From Burkholderiales bacterium Ga0077547 (lineage in GTDB: Bacteria; Pseudomonadota; Gammaproteobacteria; Burkholderiales; Burkholderiaceae_C), in the NCBI GenBank assembly GCA_001464195.1, contig LNEY01000022.1:1-64000 (forward strand): a stretch of 64,000 bases of DNA. The letters are read 5' to 3'. Every line of letters starts with the position of its first letter. Positions within the stretch are counted from its first letter, which is position 1. A program made the position numbers and the translations under genes. Shown here piece by piece: positions 37,756 to 47,763 of this stretch. Below the pieces are notes generated by a model, which saw only the letters and a list, made by a program, of their open reading frames with translations, was not told where the DNA came from and did no database searches.

Positions 37756-38505
37756 TCAGTTCATGAACATGCCGCCGTTGACATGCAGCTCGGCGCCGGT
37801 GATGTAGCCAGCGGCTTCGGAGGCGAGGAAGGCGACCGCGTGGGCCACATCGTCGACGCTGCCGAGACGGCCGAGCGGAATCTGCGTCAGCAAGGCTTCC
37901 TTTTGTGCCGCGGGCAGCGCATCGGTCATGTCGGTCGCGATGAAGCCCGGGGCCACGCAGTTCACGGTGATGCTGCGGCTCCCCAATTCGCGCGCCAGCG
38001 AGCGTGTCATGCCAGCCACACCGGCCTTGGCGGCCGCGTAGTTGGCCTGACCGGCGTTGCCGCTGGCTCCCACCACCGAGGTGATGTTGATGATGCGGCC
38101 ATGCCGCTGCTTGACCATGGGCCGAATCACCGCGCGACTGAGACGGAACACGGAACTGAGGTTGGTATCGATCACCGCGTCCCAGTCGGCATCTTTCATG
38201 CGCATCGACAGGTTGTCGCGGGTGATGCCGGCGTTGTTGACGAGCACATGCAGCGCGCCATGGGTCTTCAGCACCGACTCGACCGTGCGATCGACAGCGG
38301 CAGCGTCGTTCACATCCAGACAGGCGCCCGTGCTGCCTGGAAAGGAGGCCAGTGCCTCGCCGATCGCCTGTGCGCCGGCCTCGGTCGTCGCGGTACCGAT
38401 GACGGTCAGGCCGCCTCGCGCGAGTTCGAGCGCGATCGCTCGCCCGATTCCACGCGACGCACCGGTCACCAGCGCAATACGGGTCGTTGTTGGTTCTGTT
38501 GTCAT
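37756..38505 (-). CDS. fabG: 3-oxoacyl-ACP reductase
   Basis: NADPH-dependent short-chain reductase of the fatty acid cycle, 249 residues. It has TGASRGIGRAIA for cofactor binding, the NNAGITRDNL segment, the catalytic serine in ITSVVGASGN and YAAAKAG with the Tyr and Lys. It overlaps fabD by 4 bp; a 129-bp gap to acpP probably contains the acpP promoter. Confidence 0.97.
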   Translation of the reverse strand: MTTEPTTTRIALVTGASRGIGRAIALELARGGLTVIGTATTEAGAQAIGEALASFPGSTGACLDVNDAAAVDRTVESVLKTHGALHVLVNNAGITRDNLSMRMKDADWDAVIDTNLSSVFRLSRAVIRPMVKQRHGRIINITSVVGASGNAGQANYAAAKAGVAGMTRSLARELGSRSITVNCVAPGFIATDMTDALPAAQKEALLTQIPLGRLGSVDDVAHAVAFLASEAAGYITGAELHVNGGMFMN

Positions 38506-39446
38506 GCCAGCACTCCACGCACATCGGTCATCGAAGCAGGATCGAACAGCGCCCCCGAATTCGCCTCGGCGTCGATGCGCTTGACCATGCCGGCGAGCAC
38601 CTTGCCCGGGCCGCATTCGATCAGGTGAAACACGCCCCTGGCACGGATGGCTTGGACGGTTTCGAACCAGCGCACCGGCCCGAAAGCCTGTCGGTAGAGC
38701 GCATCGCGAATGCGCATCGGGTCAGACTCGGCCATCACGTCGATGTTGTTGATCACCGGCACGGCCGGGGCCTGGATTGCCACGGACGCCAGCCGCTCCT
38801 TCAGGCGTTCCGCCGCGGGCCGCATCAGGCTGCAATGAAATGGCGCCGACACCGGCAACGGCAGGGTGCGCTTGGCACCCGCAGCCTTCAGCAACTCGCA
38901 GGCCTTGGCCACGCCGGCTTGCGAGCCGGAGATCACCGTCTGCTTCGGATCATTGAAATTGGCCGCCTCCACGACTTCGCCGCTGGCCGCTGACGCCTCC
39001 ACGCAGCCCGCGCGCACTGCGTCTGCATCGAGCCCGAGGATCGCTGCCATGGCACCGGCGCCCACAGGCACGGCTTCCTGCATGGCCTGCGCACGAAAGC
39101 GCACCAGCGGCAACGCGTCTGCCAGGCTCAAGGCGCCCGCAGCCACCAGGGCGCTGTATTCGCCCAGCGAATGCCCGGCCACCACGGCAGGCGCCCGCCC
39201 GCCTTCCGACATCCAGGCGCGGTAGCAGGCGATACCCGCGGTCAGCATCACCGGCTGGGTATTGGTCGTCAGGTCGAGCTGCTCCTTCGGCCCCTCTCGG
39301 ACCAGCCGGGCGATGTCCGCGCCCAAGGCCTCGGAGGCCTCAGCCAGCGTCTGAGCCACCGCGGGGTGATCACCCCAGGCGTCGAGCATGCCCACGGCCT
39401 GCGAACCCTGGCCAGGGAAGATGAAAGCGAACGGAGTCATCGACAT
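38502..39446 (-). CDS. fabD: Malonyl-CoA-ACP transacylase
   Basis: Loads malonyl groups on ACP, 314 residues. It opens with FAFIFPGQGSQAVGM and has the nucleophile serine in GHSLGEYSAL and the catalytic histidine in SAPFHCSLM. Start 39446 (MSMTP) or 39440 (MTP) cannot be separated. It is followed by fabG with 4-bp overlap. Confidence 0.97.
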   Translation of the reverse strand: MSMTPFAFIFPGQGSQAVGMLDAWGDHPAVAQTLAEASEALGADIARLVREGPKEQLDLTTNTQPVMLTAGIACYRAWMSEGGRAPAVVAGHSLGEYSALVAAGALSLADALPLVRFRAQAMQEAVPVGAGAMAAILGLDADAVRAGCVEASAASGEVVEAANFNDPKQTVISGSQAGVAKACELLKAAGAKRTLPLPVSAPFHCSLMRPAAERLKERLASVAIQAPAVPVINNIDVMAESDPMRIRDALYRQAFGPVRWFETVQAIRARGVFHLIECGPGKVLAGMVKRIDAEANSGALFDPASMTDVRGVLA

Positions 39447-39491
39447 GAAGAAAAGAAAGGGAAAGAACCAGCAGGGCGACGTGGTCGGCGC

Positions 39492-40502
39492 CTAGAAATC
39501 CAACAACACGGCACCCCAAGTGAACCCGCCACCCACACCTTCGAGCATGACCGTGTCGCCACGCGTGATGCGCCGATCGCGCACAGCGACATCCAGCGCC
39601 AGCGGAATCGACGCCGCTGACGTGTTGCCGTGGTCGGCCACGGTGACGATCACCTTGTCCATCGACAGCTTCAGCTTGCGTGCGGTGCTCTGCATGATGC
39701 GGATGTTGGCCTGATGCGGAATCAGCCAGTCAATGTCGGCTTCGCTGCGACCGGCCTTTACCAACACCGAGCGGGCCACGTCCTCGAGCACACCAACTGC
39801 CAGTTTGAACACCGCCTGCCCGTCCATTTTGAGCATGGGCTCACCGCGCACTTTCCCACCGGCAACGCCGCCCGGGGTGCACAGGATGCCTACATGCTGG
39901 CCATCGGCGTGCAGTTCGCTGGCGATCAGGCCAGGGGTATCGCTGGCCTGCAGCAACACGGCGCCGGCGCCGTCACCGAACAGCACGCAGGTTCCACGGT
40001 CATCGAAATCCAGCAGACGCGAAAACACCTCTGCGCCAATCACCAGGGCTTTGCTGGCTGCACCGGTTCGAATCATGGCATCGGCCACCGTCAGCGCATA
40101 CACGAAGCCGGAGCACACCGCCTGGACATCGAAGGCCGGGCAACCTGCGATGCCCAGCTTATGTTGCACGATGCACGCCGTCGAAGGAAACACCATGTCC
40201 GGCGTTGACGTGGCCACAATGATCAGGTCGACCGATGCGGCGTCGCAATCGGCCGCTTCGAGCGCGCGCCGCGCCGCGGCCACCGCGAGATCACTGGCCT
40301 GCTCAGTCTCAGCCGCGAAATGCCGCGCACGAATGCCGGTGCGCTCAACGATCCATTCGTCAGATGTCTCGACACCACGCAGCGCCAGTTGAGCGGCCAA
40401 CTCGGCGTTGGTCAGCCGTTGTGCGGGAAGGTAGGCGCCGGTTCCCGCGATGCGGGAAAAGCGCAGCGCGGGTGCGGCTGCAGTGACAACAGTGCCATTC
40501 AT
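39492..40502 (-). CDS. fabH: 3-oxoacyl-ACP synthase III
   Basis: Initiates fatty acid synthesis by condensing acetyl-CoA with malonyl-ACP, 336 residues. Catalytic cysteine in [12 protein letters not shown], histidine in [13 protein letters not shown] and asparagine in [13 protein letters not shown]. It overlaps plsX by 4 bp. The N-terminal extension of about 12 residues ([12 protein letters not shown]) is variable. Confidence 0.97.
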   Translation of the reverse strand: MNGTVVTAAAPALRFSRIAGTGAYLPAQRLTNAELAAQLALRGVETSDEWIVERTGIRARHFAAETEQASDLAVAAARRALEAADCDAASVDLIIVATSTPDMVFPSTACIVQHKLGIAGCPAFDVQAVCSGFVYALTVADAMIRTGAASKALVIGAEVFSRLLDFDDRGTCVLFGDGAGAVLLQASDTPGLIASELHADGQHVGILCTPGGVAGGKVRGEPMLKMDGQAVFKLAVGVLEDVARSVLVKAGRSEADIDWLIPHQANIRIMQSTARKLKLSMDKVIVTVADHGNTSAASIPLALDVAVRDRRITRGDTVMLEGVGGGFTWGAVLLDF

Positions 40503-41608
40503 GCGGTGAGGCGATCTGCAAGCATCTTGGGGGAATCGTTGTCACCGGAGAGCGAACTGGCCGGCATGGCCTGGAGCGTGTCGCGGATGCGGTCATGCAC
40601 GGCGTCGAGCAACCCGTTGCGGGCGGCATCATAAGCCCGGTTCAGCGCCTGCTCGAAAGCGAACGCATCGGCTGAGCCGTGGCTCTTGAACACCAGTCCT
40701 CGCAAGCCGAGCAATGCGGCACCGTTGTAGCGGCGGTGATCCACCCGGGCCTTGAATCGATTCAGCACCGGCATCGCGGCCAAGGCGGCGAGCTTGGTGA
40801 ACAGGTTGCGCCTGAACTCCTGCTTGATGAAGTCAGAGAGCATCGCCACCAGCCCTTCGGCCGTCTTCAGGGCGACGTTGCCGACAAAGCCGTCGCACAC
40901 CACGATGTCGGCGGTGCCCTTGAAGATATCGTTGCCCTCGACATTGCCATGGAAGTTCAAGTGCCCGCTGGCCGCGGCGGCACGGAGCAGCTCTCCGGCT
41001 TGCTTGATGGTGTCGCTGCCCTTGATCGCCTCCTCGCCGATGTTGAGCAGACCGACCGTCGGCTGCTCCTTGCCCTCGACCGCCGAGACCAATGCGCTGC
41101 CCATGACCGCGAACTGCAGCAGGTGCTCGGCGGTGCAATCCACGTTGGCCCCCAGATCAAGCACCGTGGTGTAGCCGTCGCGCTGGTTGGGCATCACGGT
41201 CGCGATGGCAGGCCGATCAATGCCCTCGAGGGTTTTCAGCACATAGCGCGACACCGCCATCAGCGCGCCGGTATTGCCAGCAGAGACACAGGCATCCGCT
41301 GCTGACGTGCCTGCGCCGTCGGGCTTCACCAGATCCACAGCCAGGCGCATGGACGATCGCTTCTTGCGCCGCAGCGCGACTTCGATTGCGTCGTCCATCT
41401 CGACGACCTCTGGCGCGCTCACCAGCTGGCATCGCGCCCACTGGGCTGCAGGGGCCAGCGCTTCAGGTCGCCCGACCAGGATCAGCTCAGCTTGCGGGTG
41501 CTGGGCAAGAAACGCCTGACAGGCCGGCAGCGTGACCGACGGACCGTGGTCACCGCCCATGCAATCGACGGCCAGGCGCACCTGGCGGCGCGAAACACCC
41601 GGGTTCAT
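40499..41608 (-). CDS. plsX: Phosphate acyltransferase PlsX
   Basis: Converts acyl-ACP to acyl-phosphate for phospholipid synthesis, 369 residues. Characteristic segments are [25 protein letters not shown] and [17 protein letters not shown] start at 41608 (MNPGVSRRQ). The classic rpmF-plsX-fabH linkage is present. Confidence 0.96.
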   Translation of the reverse strand: MNPGVSRRQVRLAVDCMGGDHGPSVTLPACQAFLAQHPQAELILVGRPEALAPAAQWARCQLVSAPEVVEMDDAIEVALRRKKRSSMRLAVDLVKPDGAGTSAADACVSAGNTGALMAVSRYVLKTLEGIDRPAIATVMPNQRDGYTTVLDLGANVDCTAEHLLQFAVMGSALVSAVEGKEQPTVGLLNIGEEAIKGSDTIKQAGELLRAAAASGHLNFHGNVEGNDIFKGTADIVVCDGFVGNVALKTAEGLVAMLSDFIKQEFRRNLFTKLAALAAMPVLNRFKARVDHRRYNGAALLGLRGLVFKSHGSADAFAFEQALNRAYDAARNGLLDAVHDRIRDTLQAMPASSLSGDNDSPKMLADRLTA

Positions 41609-41686
41609 GTTGTCGAAACAGCGATCACGGTGACGCTTACCGGTTGAAGGGCCGCAGGGACCGAAGGGGCCAGTCACAAATGCGAA

Positions 41687-41719
41687 GGCCCGGCATTGCA
41701 AGTGTGCAGCGGCCGGGCC
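41687..41719 (-). terminator. Stem-loop between rpmF and plsX
   Basis: GGCCCGGC and GCCGGGCC form a perfect 8-bp stem with a 17-base loop. On the minus strand it is followed by TTCGCATTTGTG, only a weak T run, so it may be a partial terminator between rpmF and plsX. Confidence 0.35.
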
Positions 41720-41791
41720 ATCGGTGACAGCGGGTCATCGATCTCGACGCTGCGGCGGCGCAACGCTTTCGATCGATCGCGCGTCAGACGC

Positions 41792-41974
41792 TCACGCGTC
41801 GGCTTTGGTCTTGAAGATCTTGCGGCCGCGGTAGAAACCGTTGGGGCTGATGTGGTGACGCAGATGCTGCTCGCCCGTGGTCGACTCGATCGCAGTTCCG
41901 GGCGTGTTCAGCGCGTAATGGGACCGATGCATGCCGCGCTTGGAAGGCGACTTCTTGTTTTGCTGGACAGCCAT
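41792..41974 (-). CDS. rpmF: 50S ribosomal protein L32
   Basis: A 60-residue ribosomal protein. [20 protein letters not shown] is the usual L32 start. The ORF track extends it to 42085, but the family start is ATG 41974. The zinc cysteines found in some L32 proteins are absent, as in other betaproteobacteria with the C-minus form. Confidence 0.97.
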   Translation of the reverse strand: MAVQQNKKSPSKRGMHRSHYALNTPGTAIESTTGEQHLRHHISPNGFYRGRKIFKTKADA

Positions 41975-42121
41975 GTGAATCTCCGCATACGTTGGTGGTG
42001 GCGCCCGGTGGCGAACCACTGCGGGACGGGCTCCTGTTGGAAGCCTGCGGGCGGTGCGCCGCAGAATGAACCGCGGGAAGAACACCTGCCGAAAAGCCGA
42101 CCAGTATAACAGCAGGGCAAT

Positions 42122-42673
42122 TCAGTTGGGGAGAGGTTTTCGCTTCAGGTCACCCAAGACCGCGAACGGGTTGACGCGTTCCTCGAAGGGTTCGGCGTCG
42201 GCTGGCGCGCTGAGCGGTTGCGGGCAGGCGGCATGGCGGGGCACCAACGGCAGTCCGAGCAGCAGCTCATCCTCGATCAGCTCGATCAGATTCAGCGTCC
42301 GACTCAGGGCCAGGACATCCTCATCACTGTCGGCATCGATTTCGGCAGCCAGGGCCTCGCTGGAGACAAACTGAAAGCTGCGATCCACCCGCACATCGAC
42401 TTCCACGGCCTGCAGGCAACGCTGGCACACCAGACCCACCTTCGCATCGCAGACCAGATGCAGCCTGATCTCTGGCTCGCCGCCACGGCGGGGGCGGGCC
42501 TCACCGGTCACTTGCCAGTTAAGTTGCTCGCTGGTCGCCGGTTTCGCGTCCGCGTGCGCTTCTCCGCAAAGCCGATCCAGCGTCGCCAAAGGCCAGGCGC
42601 CCGAGAGCGCACCACCTTGCTTTGCGAACGCGGCCACGTCCAGGCTCAAGGGGTCGAAGTCGCGTGCTGTCAT
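42122..42673 (-). CDS. yceD: YceD/DUF177 family protein
   Basis: A 183-residue protein encoded directly upstream of rpmF, a very conserved linkage; the homologue is implicated in 23S rRNA accumulation in plants and bacteria. A CXXC pair (LVCQRCLQAVEVDVR) is typical, as are the acidic region EIDADSDEDVLAL and the C-terminal NPFAVLGDLKRK. I start at 42673 (MTARDFDPL); the extension to 42751 overlaps maf. Confidence 0.92.
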   Translation of the reverse strand: MTARDFDPLSLDVAAFAKQGGALSGAWPLATLDRLCGEAHADAKPATSEQLNWQVTGEARPRRGGEPEIRLHLVCDAKVGLVCQRCLQAVEVDVRVDRSFQFVSSEALAAEIDADSDEDVLALSRTLNLIELIEDELLLGLPLVPRHAACPQPLSAPADAEPFEERVNPFAVLGDLKRKPLPN

Positions 42674-42739
42674 GGCCTCCAGTTTACGGCGCAGCGCTGT
42701 GACCCATACGGGGCCAGACGCAGTGTGACAATTCCGCCG

Positions 42740-43342
42740 ATGCGCACGCAAACACGGCTGATCCTGGCATCGACCTCGCCTTACCGCCAGGAATTGCTGA
42801 GCCGGCTGCGGCTACCGTTCGACGTGATCGCGCCGGATGTCGATGAGTCGGCGCACGCCGCAGAGCCACCGGCAGCGCTCGCGGCGCGCTTGGCACATGC
42901 CAAGGCCCAGGCAGTAGCAGCCATGCATCCGAATGCCGTGGTGATCGGCTCGGATCAGGTTGCCGAACTCGACGGCGTCGCTCTGGGCAAGCCAGGCCAC
43001 CACGAGGCAGCGGTGCAGCAACTGCGCGCGATGAGCGGCAGGCAAGTGATCTTTCATACGGCCGTGACGGTGGTGAGGGCCGATCACCACTTCGAAGCAA
43101 GCGGCCTGGCCCGTGTAGGCGTGACCTTCCGCGCATTGTCAGACGCCGAGATCGAGCACTACCTGCACGCCGATCGCCCCTACGACTGTGCGGGCAGTGC
43201 GAAAGTCGAGTCACTGGGCATCGCGTTGCTGCAATCGGTCGAGTCCGACGATCCGACGGCATTGATCGGGCTGCCACTGATCCGCACCTGTGCGTTGCTG
43301 CGGCAGGCGGGAATCGAACCGCTGCTGAAGACTGCGTCATGA
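42740..43342 (+). CDS. Maf-family nucleoside triphosphate pyrophosphatase
   Basis: Hydrolyses modified or non-canonical NTPs to the monophosphate, 200 residues. LILASTSPYRQELLSRL is the signature start and VIGSDQVAEL carries the catalytic aspartate. The pattern is of the YceF type (7-methyl-GTP), which is also found next to yceD and rpmF in E. coli. It begins 66 bp from the divergent yceD start and overlaps the next gene by 4 bp. Confidence 0.94.
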   Translation: MRTQTRLILASTSPYRQELLSRLRLPFDVIAPDVDESAHAAEPPAALAARLAHAKAQAVAAMHPNAVVIGSDQVAELDGVALGKPGHHEAAVQQLRAMSGRQVIFHTAVTVVRADHHFEASGLARVGVTFRALSDAEIEHYLHADRPYDCAGSAKVESLGIALLQSVESDDPTALIGLPLIRTCALLRQAGIEPLLKTAS

Positions 43343-44106
43343 CGGGCGTGCTCTATCTGATGCCCAACACGCTGGACTTCGGCGTGACACTCTCCGAGTC
43401 CGGGGGCCCACCGGATCTGCAGGAGGTGCTGCCACTGGGCGCAATCCGCATGGCTGCTCGCCTGCCCTGCTGGGTGGCCGAGAACGCCAAGACCACGCGT
43501 GCCTTCCTGAAGCGGGTGAATGAGGTCGTTCCGCTGACTCAACCTCTGCAGGCGATCGTGATCACTGAGCTGCCGCGGGCCAACAAGGGGGCGCCCGCCC
43601 TTTCGCCTGGATCGCTACAGACGTTGCTGGCGCCCGCGCTTGCGGGCCAGGACGTCGGCCTGATCTCCGAAGCGGGCATGCCGGCCGTGGCCGATCCGGG
43701 GGCCGCGCTGGTGCAGGCAGCGCATGCCTTGAAGCTGCGCGTGGTGCCGCTGTCGGGCCCCAGTTCGATGATGCTGGCGCTCGCGGCCAGTGGGTTGAAT
43801 GGCCAAAGCTTTGCCTTCGTCGGGTACCTGCCCGTCGATGCCGCCGCGCGCACGGCGCGCATTCGAGAGCTCGAAACGCTGTCGCGTCGTGCACAGCAGA
43901 CACAGCTGATGATCGAGACGCCCTATCGCAACGCCGCCCTGCTGAACGCGTTGCTGAACGCGTTGAACGGGAGCACCCGGCTGGCGGTCAGTTGCGGACT
44001 GACACTGGCCACCGGCTGGAATCGCAGTGACACCGTCGCAGCCTGGAAATCCAGCCCCTCATCGATCCCGAACGACACACCGGCTGTATTCAGCCTTCTC
44101 GCCTGA
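43339..44106 (+). CDS. RsmI-like SAM-dependent methyltransferase (tetrapyrrole methylase fold)
   Basis: A 255-residue protein related to the 16S rRNA methyltransferase RsmI but shorter and lacking its usual N-terminus (it opens MTGVLYLMPNTLDF). The SAM-binding features are GQDVGLISEAGMPAVADPG and PLSGPSSMMLALAASG, and FVGYLP is retained. A small LLNALLNALN repeat occurs near residue 197. It probably is the paralogue commonly found after maf; the substrate is unknown. Confidence 0.88.
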   Translation: MTGVLYLMPNTLDFGVTLSESGGPPDLQEVLPLGAIRMAARLPCWVAENAKTTRAFLKRVNEVVPLTQPLQAIVITELPRANKGAPALSPGSLQTLLAPALAGQDVGLISEAGMPAVADPGAALVQAAHALKLRVVPLSGPSSMMLALAASGLNGQSFAFVGYLPVDAAARTARIRELETLSRRAQQTQLMIETPYRNAALLNALLNALNGSTRLAVSCGLTLATGWNRSDTVAAWKSSPSSIPNDTPAVFSLLA

Positions 44107-44124
44107 GGACGCCTCAGCTGAGCG

Positions 44125-45654
44125 TCACTCGCCCTGCGTCTCTGTGGCTTTTTCGCCAAACAAAGCAGCCACCCGCCGCTTCGGCTTGATGTTGGGCGAC
44201 AGCCCGCGCGCCACGCCCGCCACTGCGGTCGGGGTCGGCGCAGATTCCCAGGTCGGCGGCGCGGTCGAACTGGGTTCATACGGACGATCAAAAAACGGAT
44301 CGGCAGACGCCTTGCGTGCGCCGTCACCGGCACCGCGATACGGTGCGCGCGCAGGTCGGCTGATGCTCGCAGGCTCGTCGTCACCCGCGAGGGCCGGCTG
44401 CTCTGCGGATTCGCGGCGGGCCCGTTCCGGCCGGGGTTCGCGCCGCGCTGGAGCCTCGTCGAGCTCGATCGGCTCCAGCTCGATCTTTTTCTTGATCAGC
44501 TTTTCAATGTCGGCCACCAACCGGGCGTCGTCGCGAGACACCAGTGTCACGGCCAGCCCCGAGGCGCCCGCCCGACCGGTTCGGCCAATGCGGTGCACAT
44601 AGTCCTCGGCGTTGAACGGCACATCGAAATTAAAAACCGCCGGCAAGTCGGCGATGTCGAGTCCGCGCGCGGCCACGTCGGTGCACACCAGCACATCGAC
44701 CTCGGCACGTTTGAAGGCCTCGAGTGCCTTCAGACGCTCGTCCTGTGATTTGTCGCCGTGCAGCGCGTTGGTGCGCAGGCCGTCGCGCTCGAAGGAGCGG
44801 GCCAAGCGCGCGCAACCGAGCTTTGAATTGACGAACACGATGGCCTGCGTCAACGCCCGCTCGCGGATGATCTTGAGCACCGCGGCCCGCTTGTCATCGG
44901 TCGCGACGCTGAAGAAGCGCTGCTCGACGTTGGTCGCGGTGGCATTCGGGCGCGCCACCTCGACCAGGATCGGGTTCTGCAGATAGCTCTCGGCCAGCCG
45001 CTTGATTTCCGGGGAGAAGGTCGCCGAGAACAGCAACGTCTGCCGTTGCTTGGGCAAATAGCTCAGGATGCGCTGCAGGTCAGGCAGGAAACCGATGTCC
45101 AGCATGCGGTCGGCCTCATCGAGGACGACGTATTCGACTTGCCCCAAATTGCAATTCTTGGCCTCGATGTGGTCGAGTAGGCGGCCTGGCGTGGCAATCA
45201 GCACTTCGACGCCAGTCTTCAACTCCGCCGTTTGCGGCTTCATGTCGATGCCACCGAACACCACCATCGAGCGCAGCTTGGTGTGCTTGGCGTAGGTCTT
45301 GACGTTGTTGGCGACCTGGTCGGCCAGCTCGCGGGTCGGCGCCAGCACCAGCGCGCGTACCGGGTGGCGTGCAGGCGACGCGCTGCTGTTTTCATGCTTG
45401 AGCATTTTCTGCAGCAGCGGCAAGGTGAAGGCGGCCGTCTTGCCGGTGCCGGTCTGCGCAGCACCCATCACATCACGGCCATCGAGCACGATCGGGATGG
45501 CCTTGGCTTGGATCGGCGTCATCTGGGTGTACCCGGAATCGACCACCGCACGCAGCAGCTTGTCGTCCAGTGCGAGTGTGTCGAAGCGCACCGGAGCCGC
45601 AACCGGCTCAGCGGCCGGGGTACCGGAATCAGCTTCTGGGGGTGTTTCAGTCAT
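44125..45654 (-). CDS. rhlE: DEAD-box RNA helicase (RhlE-like)
   Basis: ATP-dependent RNA helicase, 509 residues. Q motif MTPIQAKAIP, motif I AQTGTGKTA, Ia PTRELA, II DEAD, III SAT, V ARGLDI and VI HRIGRTGRAG are all present in order within about 40-400. The C-terminal 110 residues are charged and low-complexity (Arg, Glu, Pro), ending in a basic KPKRRVAALFGE motif. The start at 45654 (MTETPPEAD) is preferred over 45717. RhlE is the most likely subfamily; cold-shock or ribosome roles are inference. Confidence 0.93.
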   Translation of the reverse strand: MTETPPEADSGTPAAEPVAAPVRFDTLALDDKLLRAVVDSGYTQMTPIQAKAIPIVLDGRDVMGAAQTGTGKTAAFTLPLLQKMLKHENSSASPARHPVRALVLAPTRELADQVANNVKTYAKHTKLRSMVVFGGIDMKPQTAELKTGVEVLIATPGRLLDHIEAKNCNLGQVEYVVLDEADRMLDIGFLPDLQRILSYLPKQRQTLLFSATFSPEIKRLAESYLQNPILVEVARPNATATNVEQRFFSVATDDKRAAVLKIIRERALTQAIVFVNSKLGCARLARSFERDGLRTNALHGDKSQDERLKALEAFKRAEVDVLVCTDVAARGLDIADLPAVFNFDVPFNAEDYVHRIGRTGRAGASGLAVTLVSRDDARLVADIEKLIKKKIELEPIELDEAPARREPRPERARRESAEQPALAGDDEPASISRPARAPYRGAGDGARKASADPFFDRPYEPSSTAPPTWESAPTPTAVAGVARGLSPNIKPKRRVAALFGEKATETQGE

Positions 45655-45771
45655 CTTTTGATTATCGCCGCTGACGTCTCTCGGTGGAAATCGATCAAAA
45701 GCCGCACCTAGAATCATCCGACCTGCCGGTCTTTCTCACCAGCGCGGCATCCTCACTCGACACCCGCATCC

Positions 45772-46851
45772 ATGATCCTCGTGACAGGCGGCGCCGGTTT
45801 CATCGGCTCGAATTTCGTCCTCGACTGGCTGGCCCAATCCAGCGAGCCGGTGCTCAACCTTGATGCGCTGACTTACGCCGGCAATCGGGAAAACCTGCGC
45901 TCGCTGGACGGCGATCCTCGCCATGTGTTTGTCCAAGGCGACATCACGGACCGCTCGCTGCTCGACCCACTGTTCACTGCCCACCGCCCGCGTGCGGTGG
46001 TGCATTTCGCAGCCGAGAGCCACGTCGATCGCAGCATCCACGGGCCGGGCGCCTTCATCCACACCAATGTGCAAGGCACGTTCACGCTGCTGGAAGCAGC
46101 GCGGGCTTTTTGGCTGACGCTGCCTGAGGCCGAAAAAGCTTCGTTCCGCTTCCACCATGTGTCCACCGACGAGGTCTACGGCTCGCTCGGCCCGAGCGAC
46201 CCGCCGTTCACCGAAACGAACCTCTACGAGCCGAACAGCCCCTACTCCGCCAGCAAGGCCGCCAGCGACCACCTGGTGCGCGCCTGGCACCACACCTACG
46301 GCCTGCCGGTGTTGACCACCAACTGCAGCAACAACTACGGGCCTTTCCATTTCCCCGAGAAGTTGATCCCGCTGCTGATCGTCAACGCGCTGGCGGGCAA
46401 GCCGCTGCCGGTCTACGGCGACGGCCAGCAGGTGCGTGACTGGCTGTATGTAAAAGACCACTGCGCCGCGATACGCGTTGTGCTGGCGCGCGGCCGGGTG
46501 GGCCAGACCTACAACATCGGCGGCTGGAACGAAAAGCCCAACATCGACATCGTGCACACGGTGTGTGCCTTGCTCGACGAGATGCGTCCGGATACGGCGG
46601 GCCCGTATCGGCGACTGATCACGCATGTGACCGACCGCCCCGGCCATGACCGCCGCTACGCCATCGACGCCCGCAAGCTCGAGCGCGAGCTGGGCTGGAA
46701 GCCGGCCGAGACCTTCGAGACTGGTATTCGGCAGACGGTGCGGTGGTACCTCGATCACGCCGACTGGGTGGCCCGGGTGCAAAGCGGTGCCTATCGCGAC
46801 TGGGTCGACGCCAACTACTCAGCGCGCACGGCCAGCGCAGCCGCACCATGA
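45772..46851 (+). CDS. rmlB: dTDP-glucose 4,6-dehydratase
   Basis: Second step of dTDP-L-rhamnose synthesis, 359 residues. N-terminal NAD-binding [26 protein letters not shown] and the YSASKA catalytic Tyr and Lys are visible. It opens the polysaccharide locus; its stop overlaps the rmlD start (ATGA). Confidence 0.97.
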   Translation: MILVTGGAGFIGSNFVLDWLAQSSEPVLNLDALTYAGNRENLRSLDGDPRHVFVQGDITDRSLLDPLFTAHRPRAVVHFAAESHVDRSIHGPGAFIHTNVQGTFTLLEAARAFWLTLPEAEKASFRFHHVSTDEVYGSLGPSDPPFTETNLYEPNSPYSASKAASDHLVRAWHHTYGLPVLTTNCSNNYGPFHFPEKLIPLLIVNALAGKPLPVYGDGQQVRDWLYVKDHCAAIRVVLARGRVGQTYNIGGWNEKPNIDIVHTVCALLDEMRPDTAGPYRRLITHVTDRPGHDRRYAIDARKLERELGWKPAETFETGIRQTVRWYLDHADWVARVQSGAYRDWVDANYSARTASAAAP

Positions 46852-47738
46852 AGATCCTGTTGTTCGGCAAGGGCGGTCAGGTCGGCTGGGAACTGCAGCG
46901 CGCGCTGGCGCCGCTGGGCGAACTGATCGCACTCGACGCCGACAGCACCGATTGGCACGCCAACTTTGCCGACCCCGAGGCACTGTCGACCACCCTGCGC
47001 GCCATCGCGCCGCAGTGGATCGTCAATGCCGCCGCGCACACTGCCGTCGACAAGGCCGAAAGCGAACCCGAACTGGCGCGGGTGATCAATGCCACAGCGC
47101 CCGGCGTGCTGGCGCGCGAAGCCGCAGCGCTCGGCGCCACGCTGCTGCACTACAGCACCGACTATGTGTTCGACGGCAGTGGCAGCACGCCCTGGGCCGA
47201 AGACGCAGCCACCGGCCCGCTCAGCGTTTACGGCGCCACCAAGTTGGCCGGTGAAGAGGCCATCCGCCGCAGCGGCTGCGCGCATCTGATCCTGAGAACC
47301 AGCTGGGTCTACGGGGCGCGTGGCGGCAATTTCGCGAAGACGATGCTGAAGCTGGCCGCCGAGCGCGACGCGTTGAAAGTCATCGATGACCAGATCGGGG
47401 CGCCCACCGGCGCCGACTTGCTCGCCGACATCTCGGCACACGCGCTGCGCCAGCTCGCGCGGCAGCCTGAGCTCAGCGGCACCTACCACGCCGTCGCCGG
47501 CGGCCAGACCAGCTGGCACGGCTACGCACGGCATGTGATCGAGCACGCGCGCGCTGCGGGTCGTCCGGTGCGTGTGGCGCCCGAAGCGATCGAGGCCGTG
47601 CCCACCAGCGCGTTCCCGACACCCGCCCAGCGGCCCCGCAATTCACGGCTGGACACCCGCAAGCTACAACACAGCTTTGGTCTGCGCCTGCCAGCGTGGC
47701 AAACGGGTGTCGATCGCCTGCTGGCGGAAATCCTTTGA
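46848..47738 (+). CDS. rmlD: dTDP-4-dehydrorhamnose reductase
   Basis: Last step of dTDP-L-rhamnose synthesis, 296 residues. It starts [17 protein letters not shown] and has STDYVFDG and YGATKLAGE. The track start at 46743 lies inside rmlB and is rejected. Confidence 0.96.
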   Translation: MKILLFGKGGQVGWELQRALAPLGELIALDADSTDWHANFADPEALSTTLRAIAPQWIVNAAAHTAVDKAESEPELARVINATAPGVLAREAAALGATLLHYSTDYVFDGSGSTPWAEDAATGPLSVYGATKLAGEEAIRRSGCAHLILRTSWVYGARGGNFAKTMLKLAAERDALKVIDDQIGAPTGADLLADISAHALRQLARQPELSGTYHAVAGGQTSWHGYARHVIEHARAAGRPVRVAPEAIEAVPTSAFPTPAQRPRNSRLDTRKLQHSFGLRLPAWQTGVDRLLAEIL

Positions 47739-47763
47739 CCCCTTCTGCGGACCTCCTCTGCGC

